DNA of 64,000 nucleotides, from assembly GCA_029817715.1 (NCBI GenBank), contig JARUPY010000154.1, positions 771,501 through 835,500 on the forward strand, read 5' to 3'. The translations under genes and the position numbers were made by a program. The DNA is from Melastoma dodecandrum. Its lineage: Eukaryota; Streptophyta; Magnoliopsida; Myrtales; Melastomataceae. Under the pieces are notes generated by a model. The model saw nothing but the letters and a program-made list of their open reading frames with translations, did no database searches and was not told where the DNA came from. Numbering within the stretch: the first letter of the stretch is position 1; each line of letters starts with the position of its first letter. Shown here in pieces: positions 49,501 to 63,240 of this stretch.

Positions 49501-52356
49501 TCACAGGAATGCGTCCTTCTCCAACAACTTCAGCACCTCATGTTGGTTGTTTAGCTTCGCGACATCAATGGGCGTCTTTCCATCCAGGTTCTGGAGTGTA
49601 CTGGACAATGGAAGACAAATAAATGTCAACAGAGGAAGCTGGCCAGAACCAGAAATGAAGTTTGTTAGGATTAAGGGGGAACTTACACAGCAGCACCGTT
49701 CTCTAAAAGCAGGGCAACACACTCCTTCCTCCCATATCCAGCTGCATAATGCAGAGCAGTATTCTTGTTTTTGTCCAGAGCGTCAACAGTTGCTCCAGCT
49801 TCAAGAAGGACCTGTGCACACTCTACCTACAATTTCCAGATGTAATCGGGATGAATATCAGATGGCCAATACGTGCCCAGAAAAAATTATTTGAATCTTG
49901 GAAGAATAGACTAATATGAGCTAAAGCTTTGGGAGCCCGTAGATTTAGGCATACATATTTGAAGTTAATGCATAATTCAATGTTGCACGTGAATAAACGG
50001 CCAATATGCTTCCAGAGAGAATATTTGAAAGGTGAAACTAGTACGAACTATAAGCTTGGGCGCCAGTGGATTTAGGCATATATACTTGAATGGTGATATA
50101 TAATTCAATGATGCATGTGAATACTAAACTAACCTCGCCATATCCACAAGAAAAATGCAATGCAGTTCTTCCTTCCGAATCTTCTTCATCTTTATCGGCA
50201 CCAGACTCAAGTGCTTTCTTCAAACCCTAGTTCAAGAAACAGAAAAATCAGTGATTTCTTCTTATGTTACCATGCGGTTTTATCTAAACACGGGAGTGGA
50301 GAGGGACATATGATTATCTCACCAAGACAGGCCAAATATAACATTAAAATTGGAAAATTTTCTTTTGCTGAGTAGCAAATTATTTGCAGGAGCCATTTTT
50401 ATATCTTGTGAGATACTTCATCCCAAAAAACATCCGGGTAAATACTACACATCTGCCTTCAAAATAGTTGAAAGGACATCAGTCAACAAAAAAGATATCA
50501 TACCTCCACATCACCCACGCTAGCAGTCTGGTGCACAATTGACTCATCCTCATTTCCATCGTCTTCATGTTGAGCAGAAGGGTGAGCTGAAGTGGTAGCA
50601 TCTCCTCCAACTGCTAGACCCATTGCTTCCCCAAGCTTTTGCAGAACATCTTTATCGTTCCAGTACCTAGAGATGTACGAACATTAACCAAAGCATTTTA
50701 CTGGAAGAATAAAATTTACAAGTCAATGAGCTCACTGGAAAACATAATAACGTAGAAAAAAGCACTGGACACCTCATCATGGCAGCTGGGCCACCGGTCT
50801 CAATTTCTTCAAATATATTTTTCAATGCAGGGTCCTCCTTAATGCGTTCCAATTTTTCCTCCATCTGTTCCTTTTGAGCTGGATTAGCAAGGTTCTCAAG
50901 CATGCTGGACATGGCAGGATCCTAATAGATGACAAAGATTCCAATGTAATACTGCATCAAATCACGGAGTGAATGACATGTCCACTTCAAAAGCAATTTT
51001 ACCTGCATCAGTGCAGTGCCGAGACGTTCAGCCATGGTCTGAAACTGAGGATTCCGCATGACTTCATCAATGGTAGACAAGTACTCTTGAGAATGAAACT
51101 GAGGAATGCCCTCTTGATCTGCACCTTGGAAAGTCTTCTGGATCTGCTCTGCCATGTTATTAAATGCAGGGTCTTTTGCGATTTGCTCAGCCAATTCCTT
51201 GATGCTTGGATCCTAAAAAATTCGCAGTTGATTAGTTGGAAGTGAAGAAAAGCGTCATAGACGCCAAGAGCTTAACGGAAATTTTCTAAGTGAACATTAG
51301 TGACCAAATGAATCGGCAAAATATTCTGATGAAAACAACTTCGCGGTAAGCAACCAAGCCAACTCACAGCTATGGACAATTCAAAAAGTCGAAACTAGTT
51401 AATCTATTGATACCGAAAATATAATAGCACAAAACTAGGGTTCTAAATTGCCAATATACTTGGTTTTTGAACAATCCTCTTAATTAGTAGAACAAAAATA
51501 AACTTAAATTTTCAAAACATTTTCAAAATAAAGAAGCTTCATTTTTTTCCGCCGGGAGGAGGGTGATCAAAGTATCACCGACTGATTAAAATCGCAGTCT
51601 CAAAAAATGCTAGTTAATATACTGGGTCGTGATTATTCATTTCAACAACAGACAGCTAACACCTTACATTCATGAGATTAGCCATAGCTGAGAAGTCAAA
51701 TGGGTTGGCACCAAAGTCTGGAAGTGGCATAGGAAATGGGAAACCTTGCCCAGATTGTTCTTCCCTTGTCGATGATTCAGAGCCAGAAGGCTTGCTCTCG
51801 TTGGACTCAACCTTTTTATCTAAAAAAGACGATGAAGACACGAAACTTTTAGAAGCTTCACATCAAATCTAACTAAAATCCACCAAATCGGGATATAAGG
51901 GACTGGCGCAAATACAAAACAACACCCAGCAGTCCAACATGCGTGCCCGTTGCTTCCGCACACAAAGCAAAAGCCTTTCATCCCTCACGCACGATAAAAG
52001 CCTATCCATCAGGTCTCAAAAATCAAACCCATCCAAAAACTGCCAAAAGGAAGGAAAACAGAACAACAACTGAATATAAATTCCGCCTTCAACGCCTTCT
52101 TCCTAATATAATAGTTTTTCGTCATACCCAGCAATAAGAAGTTCAATTACACTTATCACAAGCAGCCCAGCAGCAAATAACATAACATACATCCGCATCC
52201 GCATCAACAGAAGGCCACCAGAACAAGCTCATAAACATTGTACAGAAACCAATCACGATCAACAAGGAAAAGGAACCATAAACAGGGGGATCAACAGACC
52301 CCAACCAAACCTTAAAACTCACCAGCAGGAACATCCTTGGGTGGGTTTGAAGCCAT
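49501..52356 (-). CDS. AKR2: Ankyrin repeat-containing protein 2 (AKR2), plastid outer-envelope targeting chaperone
   Basis: Eight exons run from ATG 52356 (exon 1 52356-52323, [12 protein letters not shown]) to stop 49501, giving about 345 aa. A PEST-like acidic N-terminus leads to [18 protein letters not shown]. Next are STI1-like helical repeats: [37 protein letters not shown] and [21 protein letters not shown]-terminal ankyrin repeats follow: [65 protein letters not shown] and [20 protein letters not shown]. It ends LLEKDAFL. Family knowledge: AKR2 is a cytosolic chaperone that binds chloroplast outer-envelope proteins and delivers them to plastids, with small HSP help. Length and order match the family. 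GGCCCA/TGGGCC boxes lie about 340-400 bp upstream. Confidence 0.93.
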
Positions 52357-53123
52357 GATGATATCTGCAAACAATTACCGGAGAACAGGAGCAAATAGAG
52401 AAGTTGGGGGTTGGGGGGGGAGGGATGAGAAAACTTGGAATGGAGGAATGAAATCGATCCCTCCACAATAAAACCCTAACAAATACAAAGATTTGTCCCC
52501 GCTTCCCGACAACACCACCTCCTCATTTTATTACAATTAAGACCCACCACGTTAAGGAAAAAAGGATCACATACTTACGTGTACTCATCCCATCATCGTC
52601 CGATAATATAATATTACTCCAATAAAATAAATTTTTTGTCTCGAATATCCGTTGGATCAAATTCGAGCCCGATTTACCAATCGACCCAAGGTGTTTGGGC
52701 TCATGGGCCTTGTCGTTAACAGGAGTAGTCAGTTGGGCCCATTAGGCCCAACAACTCAGCCCGTTGATTGATCCCGGCATCAGCGTTATCTCCCCCCGAG
52801 AATAAGCTGAAAGAATGACAGACGAGGATTGGCTACTTGTTTTTTTCCCATCGGAATGCCAGTAAGGAGAGGGCTAAATTCTTTCCGATGTTCGTTGCAT
52901 ACCCATCGATTTTTGCACCAGATAATAGAGCTTTTCTGTGCGAATGAGACGTGGTTTGAGAACGCTGTATGCTGTTGCCCTGCAGCAGCATGGCATCAAC
53001 ACATTGTTCTGTACAACATAGACTTGACGTCAAGGCCAGAGTCCAGTGCAGGTTTTTATGGTCATTGGAGAAATCAAACGTACGCGAATATGGCTCGTGG
53101 CTAGCTGACAACGAGATACCCAA
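52357..53123. other. AKR2 promoter region and GrxS14 3' side
   Basis: It contains a site II-type cluster at 52692-52762 (TTTGGGCTC, ATGGGCC, TGGGCCCATTAGGCCCAAC, CAGCCCG). No gene recognised. Confidence 0.45.
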
Positions 53124-54416
53124 TCAGGAGCACATTGCCTTCTCCAATAATTCCTGCAGCTCCCCGCTCTTGTATGCCTCTGTCCATATAAAACAGTCAA
53201 AAACTTCAGAGACTTAAAGAGACTTTGAACGGGCAGGCATCGTATAAGATGCATGATGATCGAAGTAAATGCGTATCCCCCATGAGCACCACTTAAGCAA
53301 GAAGCCCCTTAATCCATATCAAATCCCATTCGAAACCAAGACTTCGCCACTGGCTATATAGCAAATCAATTGCTTACCAACAGTAATGTCACATCCACCA
53401 AAGAACTCTCCCTCAATGTAAAGTTGCGGAAAAGTCGGCCACATGGAATACTCCTTTAATCCCTGCCGGAGCAGCTCGTTCTCGAGTATGTTTATGGTCT
53501 CAAACGGTACACTGAGAGACTTGAGTATCTGCACAACAGTGTTGGAAAATCCACACTGGGGGAAGTCCTTGGTTCCTTTCATGAAAAGAACCACCTTATG
53601 TGAAGTAACTACCTTGTCCAACGTATTTTTCAGCTCTGGGCTCAAAACTGCACAAAAATGCGGCAAAAAGGCATAAAGATCGGCCAACGTTAAGAACTCA
53701 GCTGCCATATCTGCCCACCCCTTAAGAACTTACAACCGCCAACAATTGGCAGAGACGACTTCTCAGTTCCCACCATCTTATAACAAGCAATAGAATAGTC
53801 TGAAAAGAGCTCCTCAGCATTGTACACAAAGCACTAGCATTAGTTCCGATACAAAAACCTCGATCTCCAACATGCACCAAACCACGCATAGCTCTTAAAT
53901 TCGGAAGTTCCCTAACAACTATGGAATACAAAATTTCACCACTGAAAGAGTGTGACTGCTGTAGCCTTACACAACTAATCAAACATCCCCAGTAAACTAT
54001 CTTCTTATCTAGCATAACCACGGATAGGAAAAACCCTTCTTCACTTACCTCCTCTACTAAACAACCAGTCCCAACTTCCAATTCCCTAACCCTAACCAGA
54101 AATCATCAGGCCAAGCGAATGCATAAAAAACCGGCAGTCGGGGCTACAAACAACAATCCCGAAGTCCAAAAGATAGATCCCCAAGTCCAAATCCCGTACC
54201 AGAAGCGAAGCAGCGGAAGGGGGAGCCGGAGGAGGCACGTCGGGACCGGGGGCTAAGCCGAGGGAGGCCGTGGCGACCCTTGAAGACCGACTGGCAAATC
54301 GGAAAAGATGGCTTTGGCCCCCAGGACGGTAATCCGGCCGAGAGAACAAAGCAAGGAGGAGCTACCAGCTTGGGAGAAGACGACGGTGACGTCAGGGACA
54401 GTCGGAGCGACGTCAT
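53124..54416 (-). CDS. GRXS14: Monothiol glutaredoxin S14, chloroplastic (CGFS type)
   Basis: Three exons (54416-54200, 53647-53378, 53179-53124) give 180 aa. Exon 1 encodes a Ser/Arg/Pro-rich, acid-poor leader of about 72 residues, a chloroplast transit peptide. Exon 2 starts LSPELKNTLDKVVTSHKVVL and carries the monothiol site PQCGFS, then VVQILKSLSVPFETINILEN, GLKEYSMWPTFPQLYI and GEFFGGCDIT. Exon 3 ends EAYKSGELQELLEKAMCS. Family knowledge: plastid CGFS glutaredoxins bind a [2Fe-2S] cluster with glutathione and act as iron-sulfur carriers. An in-frame ATG upstream at 54488 would add a basic extension with no family match, so 54416 is preferred. An open stretch running into intron 2 is read-through, not coding. 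Confidence 0.92.
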
Positions 54417-55355
54417 TTCCGTTACAATTACCTCCCCCAGTCTGTGTCTCTGTTCTCTTCTTCTCCGTCTTGACTTCCTTCTGGCCAAGTTGTGGTAATA
54501 AAAACAAGTGGTGTCAGAAAATTACTACTTTTCTTTTACTTCACTGTAATTAATTTTTTTCTTTATTGTTTTGGGGGAATAAAAGGACGAGAAAACCTCA
54601 GGAAGAAAGATTGGTTTTTTCCTTTGGTGGTAGCCCTCGAACGCGGCGGAACCCAAAGAAAACCCTAAAAGGCTGGCCGATTCCCACCCCACCAGCAGGT
54701 TCGTCACCAAGTTCCTTCCTTTGTTGCCAAGATCTGTACTTTTTTCATTTTGGGTATCTGGGATTTTCTCTGACTATCTGGGTCTTTTAGTTTTGCCTGG
54801 GATAGGTTAGATCTAGCGGAGAGGTTGTTGTTCTTGATGGCGTTTGAAATTTGATTTAGGTGCTCTGTATGATTATCTGATTGCTGTGGGTGGCTTGGTT
54901 GTTGTGTTGAATTCGTGACTGTTTGCTCGGTTTGGAGATTCGTTTGCCTCAGCTTTGGCATGTGTAGGAGTTATTGATATAGAATAGTCATCAAGTGTTG
55001 AATGGAGAAATTGTTTGGGAGCATAGAATTTGCCTTAGTGTTGAGATAGTTCTATGGTCGGGCCTTGGGAACTGAGGTAATTATTTGGGAGCATTGTTCC
55101 GCGTCTCTGAACTCGGTATTTGGCTGTTTGCATGCTCTGATAACTGCAGAATGATCTAATGTGAAGTGCACAGCTTTGGCTTTGCTTAGATCCTATAAAG
55201 TGTGTAGAAATATATCAAGCTGGAGGCTCAGATTGGTGGAATTTTTACGATATATTTAAAAGAAAATCAACAAAGGGACATATAGGATTTACCACGAACT
55301 TTTTTCTTGACATTGGTGCAGGCGATTGATCTTGTTATCTACTTGAGTGAAAACA
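54417..55355 (+). other. Divergent GrxS14/eRF1 promoter and eRF1 5' leader
   Basis: The eRF1 coding frame begins just after a splice-acceptor-like CATTGGTGCAG at about 55311-55321, so a 5'-UTR intron from about 54.7 kb is likely. No other gene seen. Confidence 0.45.
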
Positions 55356-56669
55356 ATGTCAGATGGTCAGGAATCAGACAAGAATATCGAGATATGGAAG
55401 ATCAAGAAGCTGATCAAGGCTTTGGAGTCTGCCAGAGGCAATGGGACCAGCATGATATCCCTCATCATGCCCCCACGGGATCAAATATCTCGTGTGACTA
55501 AGATGCTTGGTGATGAATTCGGCACGGCTTCGAACATTAAGAGCAGGGTCAATCGTCAGTCCGTGTTGGGTGCCATTACGTCTGCTCAACAGAGGCTGAA
55601 GTTGTATAATAAGGTCCCCCCCAATGGGTTGGTGCTCTATACGGGAACAATAGTTACTGAGGATGGCAAGGAAAAGAAGGTGACAATTGACTTTGAGCCC
55701 TTCAAGCCAATAAATGCATCCTTGTACCTTTGTGATAACAAGTTCCATACCGAAGCCCTAAATGAACTCTTGGAGTCAGATGACAAATTTGGATTTATTG
55801 TCATGGATGGTAATGGGACCTTGTTTGGAACCCTGAGCGGGAATACGAGAGAGGTGCTTCACAAATTTACAGTTGATCTACCCAAGAAGCATGGGAGAGG
55901 TGGTCAGTCGGCCCTTCGTTTTGCTCGGCTTCGTATGGAGAAACGTCACAATTATGTGAGGAAGACTGCAGAACTAGCTACACAATTCTTCATCAACCCT
56001 GCCACAAGTCAACCTAATGTGTCAGGATTGATACTTGCTGGTTCAGCTGATTTTAAGACTGAGCTCAGCCAATCTGATATGTTCGATCCTCGTTTACAAG
56101 CCAAGATCTTGAACGTTGTCGATGTTTCCTATGGAGGAGAGAACGGTTTCAATCAAGCCATTGAGCTGTCAGCAGAAATTCTTTCGAACGTGAAGTTCAT
56201 ACAAGAGAAACGTTTGATAGGCAAATATTTTGAGGAAATCAGTCAAGACACTGGAAAGTATGTTTTTGGTGTTGATGACACTCTGAAGGCTCTGGAGATG
56301 GGTGCTGTGGAAACTCTCATTGTGTGGGAGAACCTGGATATCAATCGTTATGTCCTCAAAAACAGTTCTACAGGTGAAATTGTCGTCAAGCACCTGGGCA
56401 AGGACCAAGAGGCTGATCAGAGCAACTTTAGGGATCCCTCAACATCGGCCGAGTTGGAAGTTCAGGAGAAGATGGCACTGCTTGAGTGGTTTGCAAACGA
56501 GTACAAGAAATTTGGCTGCACGCTCGAGTTCGTAACCAACAAATCACAGGAAGGATCGCAATTCTGCAGAGGGTTCGGTGGGATTGGGGGTATTCTCCGC
56601 TACCAGCTCGACATAAGATCCTTTGATGAGCTGTCTGATGATGGAGAGGTGTACGAGGACTCTGATTAA
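55356..56669 (+). CDS. ERF1: Eukaryotic peptide chain release factor subunit 1 (eRF1)
   Basis: A single coding exon gives 437 aa, the family length. It has the stop-codon recognition NIKS motif ([10 protein letters not shown]) and YxCxxxF ([13 protein letters not shown]) in domain N. The GGQ motif ([16 protein letters not shown]) in domain M triggers peptidyl-tRNA hydrolysis. Domain C ends [20 protein letters not shown] followed by an acidic tail. Family knowledge: eRF1 reads all three stop codons in the ribosomal A site and works with eRF3. The start is the ATG of MSDGQESD; the triplet reading GTGAAAACA upstream is not a start. The coding region is intronless, as in several plant eRF1 genes; a leader intron is inferred. 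Confidence 0.96.
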   Translation: MSDGQESDKNIEIWKIKKLIKALESARGNGTSMISLIMPPRDQISRVTKMLGDEFGTASNIKSRVNRQSVLGAITSAQQRLKLYNKVPPNGLVLYTGTIVTEDGKEKKVTIDFEPFKPINASLYLCDNKFHTEALNELLESDDKFGFIVMDGNGTLFGTLSGNTREVLHKFTVDLPKKHGRGGQSALRFARLRMEKRHNYVRKTAELATQFFINPATSQPNVSGLILAGSADFKTELSQSDMFDPRLQAKILNVVDVSYGGENGFNQAIELSAEILSNVKFIQEKRLIGKYFEEISQDTGKYVFGVDDTLKALEMGAVETLIVWENLDINRYVLKNSSTGEIVVKHLGKDQEADQSNFRDPSTSAELEVQEKMALLEWFANEYKKFGCTLEFVTNKSQEGSQFCRGFGGIGGILRYQLDIRSFDELSDDGEVYEDSD

Positions 56670-58047
56670 GTTTATGAGGTAACTGTATGGTATCTCCCCT
56701 ATGCTCTTGAAGATGCCGCTGAGATTGCCCAAGGAAAGCCTTATGAACGTCATTTACAGAGCGGCACTGTCTTGCTTATTTTGGTGTGTAGTAATGCAAT
56801 GGAACTGAGTGATAATTTAGCCTTCTTATTGAATCCTCTTACAGGACATAAACAGATATCTTTTACTTGTCGAATTCGATAGACGATTGGGCGATATGAA
56901 ATGTTGCTGTGACACTTTGTGAAGAACAAGAATCATAAGCAACAGATGATTGCTCTTGAGTTTCACAGTTCCGTCGTCTGGTTTGCTTCATGACAGAAGT
57001 TTGAGGATAGACTGTTTGTCATAAATCCTGTGTCTGATTGAGACCTAGCAGGTAATCACTAGTTAGAAGTTGTCCAGTCAAGACGACTCCCCTCCATCGC
57101 CCGTTCCTGCCTTCTTCCTTGTCTAGCTCATCTCCAATGCCCCCATGGGACCGAGCTGGAGTTATACACGTTCATGTAGGCACCTAGTAATAAAACCAGG
57201 ACAGAACATATGATCACTGTTGAGATCCGATTGATAGTACAATATGGCAAACAATCTTTCTGATGGTTTTAACTGCAGATTTGAAGCCATACCCATGTAC
57301 TGCTCGAGGACCCTGTCCTTGAAGGGGGAAATTCCGTTCAAAAATAGGGAATTCACTTTCTGGGTATGCCTTCTTTGTTCATAGCCTTTTTAACCTATGG
57401 TCAAAAAACAAAATAAAAACACCAAACCATCTACCCTTCAAAAGGAAGGGTTAAATGCTTCTTGGAGGGGTCATTTGCATTTGTGCTGTTTAGGCACTTT
57501 GCACGTAGCCATTAGGGTATCTAAGCTTTTTTGCAGGTTGCACGCAAGCTTTTTGCTTGTCACAGCAGTTGGTGGTCTTTGTCCCTGAAACTCATTCTTT
57601 AAACATGACAAAGATGCTTTGCTGTGATTACTTTACTTGTCAAGATCTTGGGTTATAAAATTCGGCCACTGCCCTATCCATCCATTTATTTTATGAATGA
57701 GAATTTGGTGCATCTGCTTGTTTGCCTTAGTACAATAGAGCCCACAGTGGTACTATCGGAAATCTTTCTTTCCCTCTGATATATTTAGTGGGATAGGCTG
57801 GCTACCAAACGGAAAATTAGAAGTCCAATTTGAGGCGACTCAACATGAAGTAATATTCAGAAAATATGAACTGCATGGTCATTCCAACTGATCTTCTCTG
57901 TTTCCTTTTAGTTACAGAGTTGTCCTAAGGACTAAGAAATGAGTTCAATTTTTGTGTTAAACGTTTCAAAATTTGGAGTTGCCTGCTGCGGGAAAAGAAA
58001 ACATTAGAAAGTTTGAGTTAATTTCTCGGCCGCCTTGCAGAAACCTC
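56670..58047. other. 3' spacer between convergent eRF1 and HIPP genes
   Basis: The eRF1 3' UTR probably occupies the first few hundred bases. I see no gene; short open stretches match nothing known. Confidence 0.4.
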
Positions 58048-59004
58048 TCACATCACATGGCATCCCATGGTGTTTTCATCATTGAAGTAGTCCCCGACTC
58101 GGTTCAATGGCATCTGAGCCTCTGACTGCCTTTCGACTGAGTAGTTCTGTTGTGCGTAACACGCGGGATTTTCTGTAGCAGTCACCGGAGCTACATAAGA
58201 GCAAACTGCATAGTATGGCATGTTCGGCATCATCTGAGGAGATTGGAGGACTGGGATTCCCATCGGTTGAGCCTGCAACAAGTAGATGTACTGATTTCCA
58301 CTGGCTTTCTGATTGGGATCGCATTGTAACAAAGTTGGAGGCACGGACATGAAGCCATTGAAGTCGGTTTTTGACAGAAGAACGGTTTCGCTACCAGGAT
58401 GGGACACAGTGGTCTTCGGCTCCTCCAAATTCTTTTTGGCAGTTTTATCTTTGCCTTCCTCCCCGTTAGCAGTCCCAACCGGCTCCTTAACAACCTCTTT
58501 CGTCATAAAACTGTTGGTCTGCACTTGCTTGTCATTGCTCTTTGCCTTCAGACTCTGATCACTCTTCTTGTTAGTCACCGAAGCCGCATTCTGGGTCCAC
58601 ACCTCTGCTTGTTTGCCGACTCTAGCGAGCCTTCCGATCAGAACCTTTGGATCGACGTTCCCAAACACCGTGACCCTCTGTTGCTGCGGGTTGATTTCCG
58701 TCTTCAACACGCCTGAAATCCATTATCCTTTTTAGCATTCAATCGGGTCACACTCCACAGCAGCACTAACTAGAAAACGGCACGACCCTCATCCTCTTCA
58801 GACTCATTACCTTCGACACTTTGAAGCGCCTTCTTGACCTTCTTCTTGCATCCGTCGCAGCAATCGACACACACGGTCAACTCAATCTTCTGAAAGGGAG
58901 TCGAGACACAGCTCTTAAAACCCCGAGGGTGCCAGAGTACATCGAGATCGAACATATGATCTCGTGATATTTATTACCTTGAGTACTTCTTCCTCCTTGG
59001 CCAT
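58048..59004 (-). CDS. Heavy-metal-associated isoprenylated plant protein (HIPP)
   Basis: Three exons (59004-58978, 58889-58811, 58712-58048) give 256 aa. The HMA domain (residues about 10-75) reads IELTVCVDCCDGCKKKVKKA, with the CxxC metal site CDGC, then INPQQQRVTVFGNVDPKVLI. A long Lys/Ser/Thr-rich linker and a Gln/Pro/Tyr-rich C-terminal part follow. The last four residues are CHVM, a CaaX-type farnesylation site. Family knowledge: HIPPs are plant-specific metallochaperone-like proteins that bind Cu, Zn or Cd and attach to membranes by isoprenylation. The first exon is only nine codons long, as common in HIPP genes. TATAAATA on the minus strand at 59098-59105 is 95-100 bp upstream. The gene is divergent from GapA. 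Confidence 0.93.
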
Positions 59005-59097
59005 TGAGAGGGGATGCAGCAACCGAAGGCCGTGTATCGCCGGATGGCGTTCGGAGTTCTGGTCGCTGTTGAAGGACTAAGTTTGCACACTCTGGGG

Positions 59098-59105
59098 TAT
59101 TTATA
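59098..59105 (-). promoter_or_regulatory. TATA box of the HIPP gene
   Basis: TATAAATA on the minus strand, about 95 bp before the ATG; consistent with a leader of roughly 65 nt. Confidence 0.65.
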
Positions 59106-60211
59106 TGGCAAACCAGAAGGGAAGGGAAGGGAAGGAAAGTGAAGGGTGAGATTCTCTCTTTATATTAGCCTTTGCTTTTGTACTCCAACATGAACAAGTT
59201 TTGTCATTTGGGCAATGTTCCAACTCAAAGAGCACGCAGTCTTCCCCCTTTTTTTGTCCATGCCAACGACACAACACGACACTCCATTCCGAGCGACGTG
59301 GAACTAACTCCGATACCGCTCGGGTCGCAACCACAGCGGCCGAACTAATCACATGTTGTCTTGCAGCGAGGCAGGCCATGCCATGTTATAAACAAACATG
59401 TACAAATGAACCTGAAAGGAAGAAGTCTCAGATTAGCAGCTAATGGTGGCCACTTTGGGAGAGACAGATGAGAGCCGCACACGTTTCGACACATCTTAAA
59501 TAAATAAGAAAAAGAGGATTAGGGAAAGAACAAATGCAGTCCCTTTCTTTCTATTTTCCTCTTTTCTCGTACGGATTCAAAGAAAGTGTCGGAAGCCACT
59601 GTGTTTCATTTCCTTTGAAAGCCTTTTGATTCCTCCAAGTTGATAAGAAAGCACACAAAAACACAACACAACACAATGGATGCGACTCTCTAAATCATTT
59701 TTACATAATTGTTCCGATGGGGGTATTTTTTTAATTCGGCAAAATCAGACCCGAATCAGATGTTTATGCTTAATGGCCATTGGTTTTTTTTTTTTTTGGT
59801 CTGAATGAATGAGTCATTGATGTTTGGGTTGGGCCCCTCCCTCCCTTTGTGGGCATTTGTCCATGACCACAGAAAAACCAGTCCAAGGTTTAACAACAAC
59901 AACAGAGTGTTAACGAGTCTCGAGTGGTAGCTACATGAGTCCAAATGGGAATGGCATGTGTGATCAAATGGTGGGAGAAGAAGAGGAAGAATGAGGAGTA
60001 GGAGACATAGAAACCACAGCCATACAATTGAAGGAGAGGTCTATCCATAATCTCATCCTCACACCCTCCACCTCAACTCTTTCAAACACAAAAAATCAAT
60101 CACTCATTTTACATCCACCAATTCCCACTCTCCCCTCCCTCCCTCCATATACACTAACTTGTGTGTGGGGGAGTTGGACTCCCTTAGTGCAGACAAAGGG
60201 AGATAACAACT
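59106..60211. other. Divergent promoter region between HIPP and GapA
   Basis: No gene seen. A GATAAG I-box-like motif occurs at about 59642-59647, of the type found in light-regulated photosynthesis promoters. Confidence 0.45.
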
Positions 60212-61960
<1,749 letters not shown>

Positions 61961-62418
61961 TCGAGATAACCAAATCCCGACGACGAAAATGACACTAAAT
62001 CGTCGAGAGCAAATAAGGCCAATATTACTTTTTTTGATTGGAAAGAACAATCTCTATTGCGATGATGCTCTCGGTACTGGACTCATGTTTTTTCTTCAAT
62101 CTCATCCCTGAATGTAATGAGAATGAGAAATAGTTTTGTTCCGATCAAATCCTCAGATCGTTCTATCGATTTCATTAATGATGCATTGCCAGAACAGCCC
62201 AGGCTGCGAGCCTAGACAAAGTTGGATCAGAAGGGCATCATCCTAAAGATTGCATTGCGAAGGACTTGCCTTCTCCCTCTGAAATCGGCCACGGCTGCGG
62301 AGTCTTCACTCGAACAACCACAAAGCGGACGCAAAGGGTAGGATTGCAGTAGGTGACGAACTCAGAACGTCTTTCTATGGTTTATATATAAAATTTTGTC
62401 CCAACAAAAGAAAGGCAA
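61961..62418. other. GapA 3' region
   Basis: No gene recognised; presumed GapA 3' UTR and spacer. Confidence 0.4.
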
Positions 62419-62464
62419 GTTTCTTTGGCCGAGTGGTTTAAGGCGTGTGCCTGCGAAGCATATG
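62419..62464 (+). pseudogene. Truncated tRNA-Ser(CGA)-like fragment
   Basis: TTGGCCGAGTGGTTTAAGGC is the D-arm of a plant tRNA-Ser, followed by GTGTGCCTGCGAAGCATATGG, the anticodon arm with anticodon CGA. After about 46 bases the match stops: no variable arm, TpsiC arm or 3' acceptor stem follows. There is also an extra T in the D-loop (GGTTTAAGG). So it is a 5' tRNA fragment, not a working gene. Confidence 0.6.
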
Positions 62465-62478
62465 GCGCAAAAACGTCA

Positions 62479-63176
62479 TCAAAATGCCGTAACTTTCCAA
62501 TGGTAGTACAAGACACCTGAAGGCCCTCCGCGTGGATGCAATGCCACCGCCACCAGGCGTTTGCCTCCTTCCTCCGCAGTTTGTGTTCCTGTCTGCCCAT
62601 TCAGATCTGTCACTGTATGCCCAGGGCAAACGGCATTTGTTGTAATCTCCGGGTACTTTGCAGCCATGATCCTCGTATAAGCATTGAGGGCTGCCTTTGA
62701 AATGATGTAAGCCGATCCTACCGGTGGCCAACCTTCAGCGTCTATTCTACCTCCCTTCACGGCCTCAAGGAATCTCTCCACGAAGTTGTCCACCGTTTCT
62801 TCTGTGAGATGGGAGTTTACTCCACTGAGCTCTTCTCGCAACTTCTCATTCGGAATAAACTGCTCAAAGAAAAAAGACAAGCAAACAAACAGGTCAGGAA
62901 TTATACCATTGGCAAAAGGTAGTGCCACCGCCGAAAGCTCTTCTCGAATGTTTTTCAGCGAAAGTGGAGATTCTTTTGGCCATGGGATGTGTTTTTTACC
63001 TGGAGGCGTCCGTGACCAGAGGAGACAAAAGCCCCTGAGCTCCTCAACTGCCCGGTTCCCCCTTCGGACATCCCTAGCGGTGAGGACAACGAAAATCCTA
63101 GCGGACGCATGCTGCTTGCATATCTCCAGACCGATCCCTTTGTTACCCCCAGTAACAACGGCAATCCTCCTGAAGT
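62479..63176 (-). pseudogene. SDR (neomenthol dehydrogenase / carbonyl-reductase-like) missing central exons
   Basis: After a splice acceptor at about 63176, exon relic RIAVVTGGNKGIGLEICKQ then VLTARDVRRGNRAVEELRG carries the NAD(P)-binding TGxxxGIG. The frame then jumps to IPNEKLREELSGVNSHLTEE, GWPPVGSAYIISKAALNAYT and NAVCPGHTVTDLNG, ending VTAF. About 110-120 residues are absent between the halves, including the NNAG structural motif and the catalytic Ser. The YxxxK motif (YIISK) remains. The connecting stretch ends in a good acceptor (TTTTTTCTTTGAGCAG), so it may be the fused intron left by an internal deletion. No first exon with an initiating Met is recognised. Family: plant classical SDRs acting on menthone and related ketones. 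Confidence 0.7.
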
Positions 63177-63240
63177 GTTGGAAAAAAAAAAAAAAGAACT
63201 TAAGCCAACCAAAATTCAGATCATCATCCTCATCATACAT

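Noticed and set aside
54417..54488. N-terminal extension of the glutaredoxin
   Set aside because: In frame but highly basic (MARRKSRRRRR) and not seen in the family; the start at 54416 gives a normal transit peptide.
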